DNA of 64,000 nucleotides. Origin: Psychrobacillus sp. INOP01. Lineage in GTDB: Bacteria; Bacillota; Bacilli; Bacillales_A; Planococcaceae. Below the pieces are notes generated by a model, which searched no databases, had not been told where the DNA came from, and saw nothing but the letters and a program-made list of their open reading frames with translations. The position numbers and the translations under genes were made by a program. This document shows positions 18,320 to 27,727 of the stretch, piece by piece. Where the stretch lies: NCBI RefSeq assembly GCF_018140925.1, contig NZ_CP073315.1, positions 3,658,001 to 3,722,000 on the forward strand. The letters are read 5' to 3'. Numbering within the stretch: position 1 is the first letter of the stretch; the number at the start of each line of letters is the position of its first letter.

Positions 18320-19043
18320 AAAATTTGCATTGGTGCTAGGAGCATCTGGTGAAATTGGTCACGCGATATGTCGTAATCTCGCGGAAGTCGGTTGGTCCAT
18401 GTACCTGCACTATGCTAATAATAAAGAAAGCTTAGAAAAGTTATTAACAGATTTAAACGAGTCCTATCCTGAGCAAGAGTTTATCGTTGTTCAAGCGGAT
18501 ATGAGTAATCCGAATTGTATAGAAACAATAGTCGATTCAGTCTTTACACTTCAAACGATCGTATTTGCGCAAGGACATAGTCTATACAAAGCTTTAGAGG
18601 ACACTAGCTTAGATGATATTCGCCTATTGTTTCAAGTGCATGTGGAGCATCCTATGGCTTTATTGGGAAAACTAAATAGCAAGCTTCGGAAACAGGATAG
18701 TAGTTCAGTCATATTTGTAGGGAGTATATGGGGAGATACAGGTGCCTCTTATGAAGTTGCCTACTCTGCTGCTAAAGGAGCTCAGCATGCCTTTGTAAAG
18801 GCTTATGCGAAAGAGGTTGCTTTACAACGAACAAGAGTAAATGTGGTTGCCCCAGGCTTTATCGATACAAAAATGAACGCTCATATTGAAGAAGAAGCTC
18901 GTCAGCTGATTCTTTCAGAAATTCCTGCAGGTTTTTTGGGATCCGCGCAAGATATAGCGAATGCCGTCGAATTTTTAACTAGTGAAAAGGCGAATTATAT
19001 AACAGGTCAAATTATTCGAGTTAATGGTGGTTGGTATATATAA
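18312..19043 (+). CDS. ymfI: SDR-family reductase YmfI (EF-P 5-aminopentanone reductase)
   Basis: 243 residues, a short-chain dehydrogenase with NAD(P) motif GASGEIG near the N terminus and catalytic YSAAK (YxxxK) in the AYSAAKGAQ segment. In B. subtilis YmfI reduces the 5-aminopentanone group on Lys32 of EF-P to 5-aminopentanol, an unusual translation-factor modification. Position directly behind ymfF-ymfH supports that role over a generic SDR. B. subtilis ymfJ, which follows there, is absent here; only a terminator lies between ymfI and ymfK. Confidence 0.85.
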   Translation: MSKKFALVLGASGEIGHAICRNLAEVGWSMYLHYANNKESLEKLLTDLNESYPEQEFIVVQADMSNPNCIETIVDSVFTLQTIVFAQGHSLYKALEDTSLDDIRLLFQVHVEHPMALLGKLNSKLRKQDSSSVIFVGSIWGDTGASYEVAYSAAKGAQHAFVKAYAKEVALQRTRVNVVAPGFIDTKMNAHIEEEARQLILSEIPAGFLGSAQDIANAVEFLTSEKANYITGQIIRVNGGWYI

Positions 19044-19094
19044 GTGGAGTGCCCGCCTAAAAAGGATATCAACGGAATAGTTTAACTGAGATAA

Positions 19095-19134
19095 AAAGAA
19101 AAGAGAGAAATACACGCTCTTTTCTTTTTTTCTT
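19095..19134 (+). terminator. Intrinsic terminator after ymfI
   Basis: AAAGAAAAGAG (19095-19105) pairs with CTCTTTTCTTT (19117-19127), then a T-rich tract. Confidence 0.8.
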
Positions 19135-19212
19135 TTATTCGACTACAAAATCATATATGATAGAACTAATCATGAAGTGAAACGTCATCTATAGAGAAGG
19201 GAAAGATATAAC

Positions 19213-20019
19213 ATGGCTAGTGAATGGTTTTTTGAATATGAAATTCAAGTTAATCGTCCAGGACTTTTAGGTGACATTTCTTCTTTACTTGGTATGCTTC
19301 GAGTTAATATTGTAACGATCAATGGTGTAGATGAAGGCAGACGGGGTATGCTTATAAAAGCAGAGAAAAAAGAAAACATTGAACGTTTTGAACATATTGC
19401 TTCCACTATGGAAACGATTCAATTGACTAAATTTAGGGAACCTAAGCTTAGAGATCGTCTTGCAGTTCGCCATGGTAGATATATTCAACGTGACGCAGAC
19501 GATAAAAAAACCTTTAGATTTGTTCGGGATGAACTTGGTCTTTTAGTAGATTTTATGGCAGAAATTTTTAAACAAGATGGTCATAAACTTATTGGGATTA
19601 GAGGAATGCCCCGAGTAGGCAAAACTGAATCGGTGGTAGCATCAAGCGTTTGTGCAAACAAAAAATGGATATTCCTGTCTTCTACAATGATCAAGCAAAC
19701 AATTAGAAGTCAATTGGCAGGGGACGAGTTTAGCGATCGTAATATTTTCATATTAGATGGTATTGTAACGAGAAAATCAAATGATGAAAAGCATCTTCAG
19801 TTAGTAAGAGAAATGATGCGGATGCCGACTATCAAGGTTGTGGAACATCCTGATATGTTCATCCAACATTCTGAGTATTCTATTGATGATTTTGACTATA
19901 TTATCGAACTTCGTCACACTCCTGATGAACAAATCACATATGAAATGATGGAAAAAAACCACGGAATGTCTGACAAAGGAATGACAGGCTTTGGCGGATT
20001 TGGTGGATTCAATTTTTAA
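19213..20019 (+). CDS. ymfK: YmfK family protein (DUF3388) with ACT-like domain and P-loop-like motif
   Basis: 268 residues from ATG 19213 with AGAAGGGA upstream. The N-terminal 80 residues look like an ACT ligand-binding domain (VNRPGLLGDISSLLGMLRVNIVTINGVDEG). The middle contains GMPRVGKTE, resembling a Walker A loop, and the end is Gly/Phe-rich (GFGGFGGFNF). It matches the DUF3388 family of Bacillales, which is conserved next to the ymf cluster and has no proven function. An ACT domain joined to an NTP-binding module suggests a small-molecule sensor; that is inference. Confidence 0.8.
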   Translation: MASEWFFEYEIQVNRPGLLGDISSLLGMLRVNIVTINGVDEGRRGMLIKAEKKENIERFEHIASTMETIQLTKFREPKLRDRLAVRHGRYIQRDADDKKTFRFVRDELGLLVDFMAEIFKQDGHKLIGIRGMPRVGKTESVVASSVCANKKWIFLSSTMIKQTIRSQLAGDEFSDRNIFILDGIVTRKSNDEKHLQLVREMMRMPTIKVVEHPDMFIQHSEYSIDDFDYIIELRHTPDEQITYEMMEKNHGMSDKGMTGFGGFGGFNF

Positions 20020-20035
20020 CGGGCAGGTGTTTTAG

Positions 20036-20893
20036 TTGACTGAACTTGGGGCTCGCTTAAAAGAAGCGAGAACAGCAAAGGGTTATAGTATCGATGATTT
20101 ACAAGAAATAACAAAAATTCAAAAACGGTACTTGGCAAGTATTGAAGAAGGTAATTATGCAACTATGCCAGGTGCATTTTATGTTCGCGCATTTATAAAA
20201 CAGTATGCAGAGGCAGTTGGATTGAATGGAGACGAATTATTAGAAACATATAAATCAGAGATTCCCTCTCCATCCAACGAGGAAGTAACAAAAAGTATTC
20301 CTGCAACTCCGTCTAGAAGAGCTTTGGGAGGACGATCAACTAGTAAGTTGATGGAGATTTTCCCGATGGTTATGGTAGTAGTATTTGTTATTGCAATTAT
20401 CGTAATGTCTTGGTTTTTATTTCAAAATAGACCGGATGATTCAGAAGAAAGTGTCACAAACGACGAGTTGCTACAAGAGCAAAAACCGACGTTTGAGGAC
20501 AATGAAAATATACAACCTGATGATGTAGATGAGCCAGAAGAGGAAGAAGTTGTTGAAGAGGAGGTAGAAGAACCAAAACCTACCCAACAGCTAACTTTCG
20601 TAGATATGCAAGGTGTAACTTCAACATATAATTTAGATAATGCTGAAAGCTATTTAGTAAAATTGGTTGCAGTAAATACTACATGGTTGAATATTAGGGA
20701 TGAAAACGACAAAATTCTTGTGGATCAATCTGTAAAGGCCGGAGAAACCTTCGAATTTGATGCAAATGCATTTTCTAAAATCCGTATACGTCTTGGGCAT
20801 GCTCCTGGGAATACTGTTACAATAAACGATGAAGTAGTAGAGTTTAAAAGTACAGAGATTACTCAAAACGCAGTAATACAGTTCAACAAATAG
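20036..20893 (+). CDS. ymfM: RodZ-like membrane helix-turn-helix protein (YmfM)
   Basis: 285 residues from TTG 20036 with GGGCAGGTG upstream. An N-terminal Cro/C1-type HTH (about 1-70; LGARLKEARTAKGYSIDDLQEITKIQKRYL) is followed by a transmembrane span at about 110-130 (FPMVMVVVFVIAIIVMSWFLF), a very acidic linker (about 140-190) and a C-terminal beta-rich DUF4115 domain. This is the RodZ architecture, which links MreB to cell-wall elongation. pgsA follows after 48 bases. Confidence 0.88.
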   Translation: MTELGARLKEARTAKGYSIDDLQEITKIQKRYLASIEEGNYATMPGAFYVRAFIKQYAEAVGLNGDELLETYKSEIPSPSNEEVTKSIPATPSRRALGGRSTSKLMEIFPMVMVVVFVIAIIVMSWFLFQNRPDDSEESVTNDELLQEQKPTFEDNENIQPDDVDEPEEEEVVEEEVEEPKPTQQLTFVDMQGVTSTYNLDNAESYLVKLVAVNTTWLNIRDENDKILVDQSVKAGETFEFDANAFSKIRIRLGHAPGNTVTINDEVVEFKSTEITQNAVIQFNK

Positions 20894-20941
20894 TCATCTT
20901 AATGATGGCTATTTTATTTGATATTGAAAGGAGTTATTTTT

Positions 20942-21526
20942 ATGAAAATGAATATACCAAACCAAATCTCTTTGTTTCGTATATTTTTAATCCCTATTTT
21001 TATGTTTTTTATGCTAGTAGATTTTAATTGGGGAGATGTTACACTACTGGGGGCAACAATTCCTGTAGGACATCTAGTTGGAGCAATTATTTTCATAATT
21101 GCATCGATTACGGACTTTATCGATGGGTATTACGCAAGAAAATATAACTTGGTTACAAATATGGGGAAATTTCTTGACCCTCTTGCAGACAAATTATTAG
21201 TTTCTGCTGCTTTAATCATTTTAGTTCAGTTTGGAATGGCGCCAGCTTGGGTAGTTATATTAATTATTAGCCGTGAGTTTGCTGTAACTGGTCTTCGTTT
21301 AATATTAGCGAATGAAGGGGAGGTAGTGGCGGCCAATCAATTAGGGAAAATAAAAATGTGGACACAAATTGTTGCGATTTCTTCACTTTTATTGGGTAAT
21401 ATATTCTTTGAAATGTTCCATATTCCTTTTGATATGATCATGCTATATGTATGTCTATTCTTTACGGTTTGGTCTGGATGGGATTATTTTTATTTGAATC
21501 GCAAGGTGTTACTAGATTCTAAGTAG
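20942..21526 (+). CDS. pgsA: CDP-diacylglycerol--glycerol-3-phosphate 3-phosphatidyltransferase
   Basis: Start at ATG 20942, eight bases after GAAAGGAG; the earlier in-frame TTG at 20918 precedes that site. 194 residues, integral membrane protein that makes phosphatidylglycerol phosphate, the first committed step to phosphatidylglycerol. The CDP-alcohol phosphotransferase signature is complete: D-x2-DG-x2-AR-x8-G-x3-D-x3-D in TDFIDGYYARKYNLVTNMG then KFLDPLADK. About five hydrophobic segments. It lies between rodZ-like ymfM and cinA as in B. subtilis. Confidence 0.94.
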   Translation: MKMNIPNQISLFRIFLIPIFMFFMLVDFNWGDVTLLGATIPVGHLVGAIIFIIASITDFIDGYYARKYNLVTNMGKFLDPLADKLLVSAALIILVQFGMAPAWVVILIISREFAVTGLRLILANEGEVVAANQLGKIKMWTQIVAISSLLLGNIFFEMFHIPFDMIMLYVCLFFTVWSGWDYFYLNRKVLLDSK

Positions 21527-21540
21527 GAAGGAAGTTCTTC

Positions 21541-22797
21541 ATGAAAGCAGAAATTATTGCAGTAGGCTCAGAACTATTACTAGGGCAGATTTCTAATACA
21601 AATGCCCGTTTTATATCCACTCAACTTGCAGAAATCGGTCTGGACGTATACTATCATACGGTAGTCGGAGATAATGCGGATAGGCTGTTAGAATCGATTC
21701 AAATAGCAGAAAAACGAGCAGACCTTATTATTTTCACGGGCGGATTAGGTCCTACAAAAGATGATTTAACAAAGGAAACTATAGCGAAGCATTTAGGTAT
21801 GAACTTAGTGCTAGATAATCATGCAATCATGTATATTGAAGATTTCTTTAAGCGCATGGATCGTAAAATGACGGAAAACAACAAAAAACAGGCACTTGTT
21901 TTAGAAGGGTGCACTGTACTTGAGAATAAACATGGAATGGCACCGGGAATGTTACTCTCTACGGAAAGTCATTCATATATACTACTTCCCGGACCTCCAA
22001 AAGAGATGGAGCCTATGTTCCAATTCGAGGCGAAGCCATTATTACCGAAGCTCCTTTTGGATGAAAGTGTTATTATGTCCCATGTTATTCGCTTCTATGG
22101 AATAGGGGAAGCAGAATTGGAAACAGAAGTGCAGGATCTGCTAGACAACCAAACGAATCCAACACTTGCACCACTTGCCTCTGATGGTGAGGTTACACTT
22201 CGATTAACGGCAAAAAGTAATTCGGAAGAGGAAGCTTGGAAAAAGATTGAAATATTACAAGCTGAAATCCTCAACCGTGTTGGCAAATTTGTTTATGGCT
22301 ATAATAATGATTCTTTACCATCGAAGCTGAGGGAAATCCTTATTGAAAATGACCTCACTATCTCAGCGGCTGAGAGTATGACGGCAGGACTATTCCAATC
22401 GGAGCTTGCTGCAGTACCGGGAATGGGAGAAGCTTTGGTAGGTGGAATGATAACCTATACAGAAGACGTGAAGATCAAGCAATTAGGTGTCCATGCTGAT
22501 ATTATCGAGAAATATAGCGTAGTTTCTAGTCAATGTGCAGAGCAAATGGCACTTCGAGTAAAAGAAATATTTCAGACTGATATAGGTGTAGGCATTACTG
22601 GAGCAGCTGGTCCGGATGGTCATGGTGGTCAACCAGCGGGTACAATTTGGATTGGAATCGCATTAGGTGATATTAAGCCGGTAACGTATAAACTTAATCT
22701 ATCAGGTTTACGAAACACGAATAGAATTAGGGCAGTGAAATTTACGATCTATTATTTGATACGTTTACTGCGAGAACAAAAATTAGCAGGAATTTAA
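21541..22797 (+). CDS. cinA: CinA: competence/damage-inducible protein, nicotinamide-nucleotide amidase family
   Basis: 418 residues. The N-terminal MoaB/MogA-like domain (about 1-170, KAEIIAVGSELLLGQISNTNA and FTGGLGPTKDDLTKE) acts as ADP-ribose pyrophosphatase in the family. The C-terminal PncC-type domain (about 255-415, LTISAAESMTAGLFQSELA and GVGITGAAGPDG) deamidates NMN in homologues. It lies directly upstream of recA, the usual Gram-positive arrangement, but a terminator separates them here. Confidence 0.92.
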   Translation: MKAEIIAVGSELLLGQISNTNARFISTQLAEIGLDVYYHTVVGDNADRLLESIQIAEKRADLIIFTGGLGPTKDDLTKETIAKHLGMNLVLDNHAIMYIEDFFKRMDRKMTENNKKQALVLEGCTVLENKHGMAPGMLLSTESHSYILLPGPPKEMEPMFQFEAKPLLPKLLLDESVIMSHVIRFYGIGEAELETEVQDLLDNQTNPTLAPLASDGEVTLRLTAKSNSEEEAWKKIEILQAEILNRVGKFVYGYNNDSLPSKLREILIENDLTISAAESMTAGLFQSELAAVPGMGEALVGGMITYTEDVKIKQLGVHADIIEKYSVVSSQCAEQMALRVKEIFQTDIGVGITGAAGPDGHGGQPAGTIWIGIALGDIKPVTYKLNLSGLRNTNRIRAVKFTIYYLIRLLREQKLAGI

Positions 22798-22808
22798 TTT
22801 TGATTAAC

Positions 22809-22843
22809 AAAAACGGCCCAAAATTTAATTTTGAGTCGTTTTT
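22809..22843 (+). terminator. Intrinsic terminator between cinA and recA
   Basis: AAAAACGGCCCAAAATT pairs with AATTTTGAGTCGTTTTT with two wobbles or mismatches. It insulates recA from cinA transcription. Confidence 0.75.
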
Positions 22844-22876
22844 CACGCCCAAAATTAAATAGATGCAAAAAATAAA

Positions 22877-22890
22877 CGAATGAACGTTCG
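22877..22890 (+). promoter_or_regulatory. LexA (DinR) SOS box upstream of recA
   Basis: CGAATGAACGTTCG fits the Bacillus SOS box pattern CGAAC-N4-GTTCG with one deviation. It lies nine bases upstream of the recA -35, so LexA could block polymerase. Confidence 0.85.
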
Positions 22891-22898
22891 CTTTTTTC

Positions 22899-22927
22899 TT
22901 GTAAATTTCTCAAAGACCGAGTATAGT
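22899..22927 (+). promoter_or_regulatory. SigA promoter of recA
   Basis: TTGTAA (22899-22904), 17 bases, TATAGT (22922-22927); about 50 bases before the start codon and next to the SOS box. Confidence 0.8.
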
Positions 22928-22976
22928 AAGAATAGAAATAAAAAACATCATCATTTCTTTTGAGGAGGAAATATAA

Positions 22977-24047
22977 TTGGCTAATAATGATCGTAAAGCA
23001 GCTTTAGATATGGCGTTAAAACAAATAGAGAAACAATTTGGTAAAGGTTCAGTTATGAAACTAGGTGAAAAAACAAATCTTGAAATTTCTACTTCTTCTA
23101 GTGGTTCTTTAGCATTGGATGCAGCACTAGGAATAGGCGGATATCCAAGAGGACGTATTATTGAAATATATGGTCCAGAGAGTTCGGGTAAAACAACCGT
23201 TGCTCTACATGCCATTGCAGAAATACAAAAAACTGGTGGTCAAGCAGCCTTTATTGATGCTGAGCATGCATTAGATCCAGTCTATGCACAAAAACTTGGT
23301 GTAAATATTGATGAATTACTTTTATCTCAACCGGATACAGGGGAGCAAGCACTTGAAATAGCGGAAGCACTTGTACGTAGTGGCGCAATTGAGATTTTAG
23401 TAATTGACTCGGTAGCTGCTTTAGTACCAAAAGCTGAAATTGAAGGAGAGATGGGAGATTCTCATATCGGACTTCAAGCACGTTTAATGTCACAAGCATT
23501 ACGTAAGCTATCGGGTGTTATTAATAAATCGAATACGATTGCAATATTCATTAACCAAATTCGTGAAAAAGTTGGAGTAATGTTCGGAAATCCAGAAGTT
23601 ACACCAGGTGGTCGTGCACTTAAATTCTATAGTTCTGTCCGTTTAGAAGTAAGACGTGCAGAAGCTATTAAACAAGGTACCGATATTATGGGTAACAAAA
23701 CGAAAATTAAAGTAGTGAAGAACAAAGTAGCTCCACCATTTAAAACTGCAGAAGTAGATATTATGTATGGTGAAGGTATTTCTCAAGAAGGAGAAGTAGT
23801 TGACATAGGATCAGAGTTTGACATAATTCAAAAAAGTGGTTCTTGGTATGCGTACAATGAAGAGCGCATAGGTCAAGGTAGAGAAAATGCTAAACAGTAC
23901 TTAAAAGAAAATCCTTCTATTAAGGCTGAAATCACTGGTAAAATCCGTGAATCTCTTGGAATGGCAGCAAGTTCCTTAACGATTGGTGGTCATGAGATCG
24001 AAGAGGAAGAAGACGAAGAATTTGAATTATTATTAGATGAAAAATAA
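22977..24047 (+). CDS. recA: Recombinase RecA
   Basis: 356 residues from TTG 22977, nine bases after GAGGAGG. It forms filaments on single-stranded DNA, promotes strand exchange and triggers LexA self-cleavage. Walker [10 protein letters not shown] is at residues 66-74; the L1/L2 loop regions ([43 protein letters not shown]) are intact; the C terminus is the usual acidic tail ([11 protein letters not shown]). It is preceded by an SOS box and its own promoter and followed by a terminator, so it is a single-gene unit. Confidence 0.98.
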   Translation: MANNDRKAALDMALKQIEKQFGKGSVMKLGEKTNLEISTSSSGSLALDAALGIGGYPRGRIIEIYGPESSGKTTVALHAIAEIQKTGGQAAFIDAEHALDPVYAQKLGVNIDELLLSQPDTGEQALEIAEALVRSGAIEILVIDSVAALVPKAEIEGEMGDSHIGLQARLMSQALRKLSGVINKSNTIAIFINQIREKVGVMFGNPEVTPGGRALKFYSSVRLEVRRAEAIKQGTDIMGNKTKIKVVKNKVAPPFKTAEVDIMYGEGISQEGEVVDIGSEFDIIQKSGSWYAYNEERIGQGRENAKQYLKENPSIKAEITGKIRESLGMAASSLTIGGHEIEEEEDEEFELLLDEK

Positions 24048-24054
24048 AATCCTG

Positions 24055-24087
24055 ATAGTCTCTCATTCATTTGAGAGACTATTTTTT
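24055..24087 (+). terminator. Intrinsic terminator after recA
   Basis: Perfect stem ATAGTCTCTCA (24055-24065) / TGAGAGACTAT (24072-24082) followed by six T residues. Confidence 0.92.
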
Positions 24088-24615
24088 GAAAGAATGTATA
24101 TGAAATATACTATGAACAATTGGGGTTCATAGTACTTTGAAAATTGATAAAGCCTGCTGATTTCCGTTTCAGGTACACGTTCCGTGGAGTGAGCGATGAA
24201 TCCTCATCGGAGTTGCCACCTTTTACTACAATCAATGAAGTTAGTAGTACCCAATGAGAAGATTTAGCACAGCCCATCGCTAAGACAATAGAATTAGTTT
24301 AAATAATTGTAGTGATAATAATATTCTGTAATCGTTGTTTAATGGCGGCCACTACTATTGGTAGTGGACTACGGAGAAATAATAAGCGTTCACGCAATAA
24401 AGAAGCGAAATAGCGAACGAAATTGTATCTTCGTGAGCTTACTCTACGGATTAGAAAGTATTTTTTCTTTCATTACACAAGAATGCACTAAAACTGTTCT
24501 TAAAGTTTTAGAAGGGCGACGATCAGTCTCTCTAAAAGATCAGACGCTAATAATATAGCGAGATGTCTGTACAAAGCACTTCGATAACAACAGATACAGG
24601 TTTTACCTTAAATGC
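24088..24615 (+). repeat. Dispersed structured intergenic element, copy C
   Basis: It matches copy A over most of its length: a GGGTTCATA segment, CTGATTTCCGTTTCAGGT, a much shortened GC-rich block (about 24170-24222), ACTACAATCAATGAAG, AATAAAGAAGCGAA, AACGAAATTGTATCTTCGTGAGC and the 3' tail GTCTGTACAAAGCACTTCGATAACAACAGATACAGG. The long 3' hairpin is replaced by a short one (GATCAGTCTCTC...GATCAGACG). It starts right after the recA terminator. A 66-codon open frame at 24358-24558 is not conserved in other copies and I do not call it. In B. subtilis pbpX lies here. Confidence 0.78.
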
Positions 24616-24747
24616 ACTTGCACTTCTACATAGTTAAAATTTGAAGGGCTAATTTTAGAATCACTAGTCGAACAGTCTTAATTTTTAAAAATACACAAGT
24701 ACAGGTGTTTATTTTGTCCTACTTTTCATATATTATACCTCCCTTCC

Positions 24748-24776
24748 TTGACAGAGTATTTCTACATCTATACAAT
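24748..24776 (+). promoter_or_regulatory. SigA promoter of rny
   Basis: Consensus TTGACA (24748-24753), 17 bases, TACAAT (24771-24776). It leaves a 5' leader of about 100 bases before rny. Confidence 0.75.
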
Positions 24777-24884
24777 TAAAATTGTATAATTTCTTTATTA
24801 TTAAATGATTATAGGCATTACGTATATGTTTTTGTATATACGTGCCGACTGAAACTAAAAAGTATAGCAATAGGGGGTGTTCGA

Positions 24885-26441
24885 ATGACAGAAATTATCA
24901 TCTCCGCTTTGCTTGGTCTATTTGTCGGTGCCGTTGTTGGTTATATTTATCTGAAAAACGTGAACGATTCAAAAGTGACTGGTGCAAAACAATCTTCAGC
25001 AATCATCATAGATGAAGCAAAGCGAGAAGCGGAAGCGTTGAAGAAAGAAGCACTTTTAGAAGCCAAAGATGAAACTCACAAATTACGAAATGAAGCAGAA
25101 TCTGACATCCGTGAACGCCGAGGCGAACTGCAAAAACAGGAAAATCGGTTATTACAAAGAGAAGAGAACCTTGATCGTAAAGATGATGCTCTAAACAAGA
25201 GAGAAGTAGGTCTTGAGCGTAAAGATGATGCTCTAACTGAAAGACAACAGCATATCGAACAGAAAGAAAACAAAGTGGATGAACTAGTTAACAAGCAACA
25301 AACTGAACTAGAAAGAATTTCTACTTTGACTCGAGAAGAAGCGAAAACAATTATTCTCCAAGAAGTAGAAAATGAGCTTGCGACGGATATTGCTGTGATG
25401 ACAAAGGAATCGGAAACTAGAGCTAAAGAAGAATCCGATAAAAAGTCTCGTGAAATTTTATCCCTTGCGTTACAACGTTTTGCAGCAGATCATGTTGCTG
25501 AAACAACCGTTTCTGTTGTTAACTTGCCAAATGATGAGATGAAAGGTCGCATTATTGGCCGTGAAGGACGAAACATTCGTACACTTGAGACGTTAACTGG
25601 TATTGATTTAATTATCGATGATACGCCAGAAGCTGTAATTCTTTCAGGCTTTGATCCAATTCGAAGAGAAACAGCCCGTTTAGCACTTGAAAAACTGGTA
25701 CAGGATGGACGAATTCATCCTGCACGAATTGAAGAAATGGTAGAAAAGTCTAGAAGAGAAGTAGATGAACAAATTCGCGAAATTGGTGAACAAACTACAT
25801 TCGATATTGGTGTTCATAATTTACATCCAGATCTTATGAAAATTCTAGGTAGACTCCGTTATCGTACAAGCTATGGTCAAAATGTGTTAAAACACTCAAC
25901 AGAAGTTGCCTATTTAGCAGGGTTGTTAGCTGCAGAACTTGGTGAAGATGTAACACTTGCAAGACGTGCAGGGTTACTACATGACATTGGGAAAGCAATT
26001 GACCATGAAGTAGAAGGTAGCCATGTAGAAATTGGTGTCGAGTTAGCAACAAAATACAAAGAACATCCAGTAGTTATTAATAGTATTGCTTCCCATCACG
26101 GGGATACAGAAGCTACATCTGTTATTGCCGTATTAGTGGCAGCTGCCGATGCATTATCTGCAGCAAGACCAGGTGCGAGAAGTGAAACATTAGAAAACTA
26201 CATTCGTCGTTTGGAAAAACTTGAGGAAATTTCTGAGTCCTATGAAGGTGTAGAAAAATCTTTTGCTATTCAAGCAGGTCGAGAAATTCGCATAATGGTT
26301 CGTCCAGATCAAATTGATGACCTAACAGCTCATCGTTTGGCGAGAGATATCCGTAAACGAATCGAAGAAGAATTAGATTATCCTGGTCATATTAAAGTGA
26401 CTGTTATAAGAGAAACTAGAGCTGTAGAATACGCTAAATAG
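24885..26441 (+). CDS. rny: Ribonuclease Y
   Basis: 518 residues with AGGGGGTG upstream of ATG 24885. It is a membrane-anchored endoribonuclease that starts mRNA turnover. One N-terminal transmembrane helix (about 3-23) is followed by a long charged coiled coil (about 35-180, with the repeated block [23 protein letters not shown]), a KH domain ([21 protein letters not shown]) and an HD domain with [13 protein letters not shown]. All key elements are present and length is standard. ymdB follows, as in B. subtilis. YmcA (at 32840) belongs to a complex that modulates RNase Y in B. subtilis. Confidence 0.96.
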   Translation: MTEIIISALLGLFVGAVVGYIYLKNVNDSKVTGAKQSSAIIIDEAKREAEALKKEALLEAKDETHKLRNEAESDIRERRGELQKQENRLLQREENLDRKDDALNKREVGLERKDDALTERQQHIEQKENKVDELVNKQQTELERISTLTREEAKTIILQEVENELATDIAVMTKESETRAKEESDKKSREILSLALQRFAADHVAETTVSVVNLPNDEMKGRIIGREGRNIRTLETLTGIDLIIDDTPEAVILSGFDPIRRETARLALEKLVQDGRIHPARIEEMVEKSRREVDEQIREIGEQTTFDIGVHNLHPDLMKILGRLRYRTSYGQNVLKHSTEVAYLAGLLAAELGEDVTLARRAGLLHDIGKAIDHEVEGSHVEIGVELATKYKEHPVVINSIASHHGDTEATSVIAVLVAAADALSAARPGARSETLENYIRRLEKLEEISESYEGVEKSFAIQAGREIRIMVRPDQIDDLTAHRLARDIRKRIEEELDYPGHIKVTVIRETRAVEYAK

Positions 26442-26484
26442 CATACAGTAATGGTGTTCTAATGTTTCATAAGTTAGTATTAAC

Positions 26485-26514
26485 AAAAAGGCTTCGAATT
26501 GAAGCCTTTTTTTC
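26485..26514 (+). terminator. Intrinsic terminator after rny
   Basis: AAAAAGGCTTC/GAAGCCTTTTT stem with a T run. The T run lies next to the ribosome binding site of ymdB, so some read-through is expected. Confidence 0.85.
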
Positions 26515-26534
26515 GTGAAAGGAATGAAATAGTA

Positions 26535-27332
26535 ATGAGAATATTATTTATAGGTGATATCGTTGGATCAATGGGTCGCGATACGTTAGAAGATTATTTA
26601 CCAAGACTAAAAAGAAAATATGATGTGGATGTAGTTATTGCAAATGGGGAGAATGCAGCTGCAGGTCGTGGGATTACGAAAAGTATTTTTCAGTCATTGC
26701 TCCATATGGGGGTAGACGTAGTAACAATGGGTAACCATACTTGGGATCAAAAAGAAATTATGGACTTTATTGATGACACGGACTATTTAATCCGCCCTGC
26801 CAACTTTTCAGAGGATGCTCCTGGTAAAGGAATGACTTCCATCTCCAAAAATGGTCATACCATTTCAGTGATCAATATGCATGGTCGCACATTTTTACCA
26901 CCACACGATGATCCATTTAAAATGGCTACGGAAATGGTTGAAGAAGCCAAAAAATTATCACCTATAGTCTTTGTAGACTTTCATGCAGAAGCTACAAGTG
27001 AAAAGATTGCATTTGGTTGGCATCTAGATGGAAAGGCCTCTGTCGTAGTTGGAACACATACACATGTTCAAACGGCAGATTCTCGTATATTACCAGGAGG
27101 AACAGCTTATATCACAGACGTTGGTATGACAGGTCCGTACGATGGTGTTCTAGGCATGAAAAAAGAAGATGTACTCTACCGTTTCCAAACAAATATGCCA
27201 GCTCGTTTTGAAGTACCTAAGATTGGACGTTCTGTACTTAGCGGTTTCTTCGTGGAAGTGGACAATACCACTGGGAAAGCAATACACCAAGAACGAATTT
27301 ATATAAACGAGGATTACCCGTTTAAAGGCTAA
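26535..27332 (+). CDS. ymdB: YmdB family metallophosphodiesterase
   Basis: Start at ATG 26535 with GAAAGGAATG upstream; the frame is open back to 26499 through the terminator, which argues against the longer form. 265 residues of the calcineurin-like YmdB family (TIGR00282). Metal ligands are visible in GDIVGSMGRD, NGENAAAG, MGNHTWD, DFHAEATSEK and VGTHTHVQTAD. B. subtilis YmdB hydrolyses 2',3'-cyclic nucleotides and is needed for biofilm gene expression. It is co-located with rny and spoVS. Confidence 0.92.
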   Translation: MRILFIGDIVGSMGRDTLEDYLPRLKRKYDVDVVIANGENAAAGRGITKSIFQSLLHMGVDVVTMGNHTWDQKEIMDFIDDTDYLIRPANFSEDAPGKGMTSISKNGHTISVINMHGRTFLPPHDDPFKMATEMVEEAKKLSPIVFVDFHAEATSEKIAFGWHLDGKASVVVGTHTHVQTADSRILPGGTAYITDVGMTGPYDGVLGMKKEDVLYRFQTNMPARFEVPKIGRSVLSGFFVEVDNTTGKAIHQERIYINEDYPFKG

Positions 27333-27417
27333 AAAGTCTAAAAGATTACTCCTGCGCATACGTTAGGTTATGGACCAGAAGCAAGTTCATAATATAGCGA
27401 CAAAAGGAGAAATGATA

Positions 27418-27684
27418 GTGGATTCTTTAAAAGTATCTTCCCGTTCAAACCCAAATTCAGTTGCTGGGGCATTAGTTGCAGTAATTAGAGAACAAGGGTA
27501 TGCAGAAATGCAAGCAGTAGGAGCAGGAGCATTAAATCAGGCTATCAAAGCGATAGCGATTGCCAGAGGATTTGTTGCCCCAAGTGGAACAGATCTAACT
27601 TGTTCTCCAGCTTTCACCGATATTGTCATATCTGGTGAAGATCGAACAGCTTTAAAGTTACTTGTTGAAAAAAAGGCAAAATAG
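27418..27684 (+). CDS. spoVS: Stage V sporulation protein S
   Basis: GTG 27418 is chosen as start because AGGAG (27405-27409) is eight bases upstream; the ATGs at 27412 and 27370 are too close to it or before it. 88 residues, almost the length of B. subtilis SpoVS (86), with the family core SSRSNPNSVAGALVAVIREQGYAEMQAVGAGALNQAIKAIAIARGFVAPSGTDL. It is a small Alba-like protein needed for septation timing, spore coat assembly and heat resistance in B. subtilis. A terminator follows immediately. Confidence 0.94.
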   Translation: MDSLKVSSRSNPNSVAGALVAVIREQGYAEMQAVGAGALNQAIKAIAIARGFVAPSGTDLTCSPAFTDIVISGEDRTALKLLVEKKAK

Positions 27685-27690
27685 ACAGGG

Positions 27691-27725
27691 GGTCGCTACT
27701 TTTATAGTAGCGACCTCTCTTTTTA
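27691..27725 (+). terminator. Intrinsic terminator after spoVS
   Basis: GGTCGCTACT (27691-27700) / AGTAGCGACC (27706-27715), then TCTCTTTTTT. Confidence 0.88.
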
Positions 27726-27727
27726 AA

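Noticed and set aside
24358-24558. 66-codon open frame in element copy C
   Set aside because: The frame is not kept in copies A, B or F and has no ribosome binding site.
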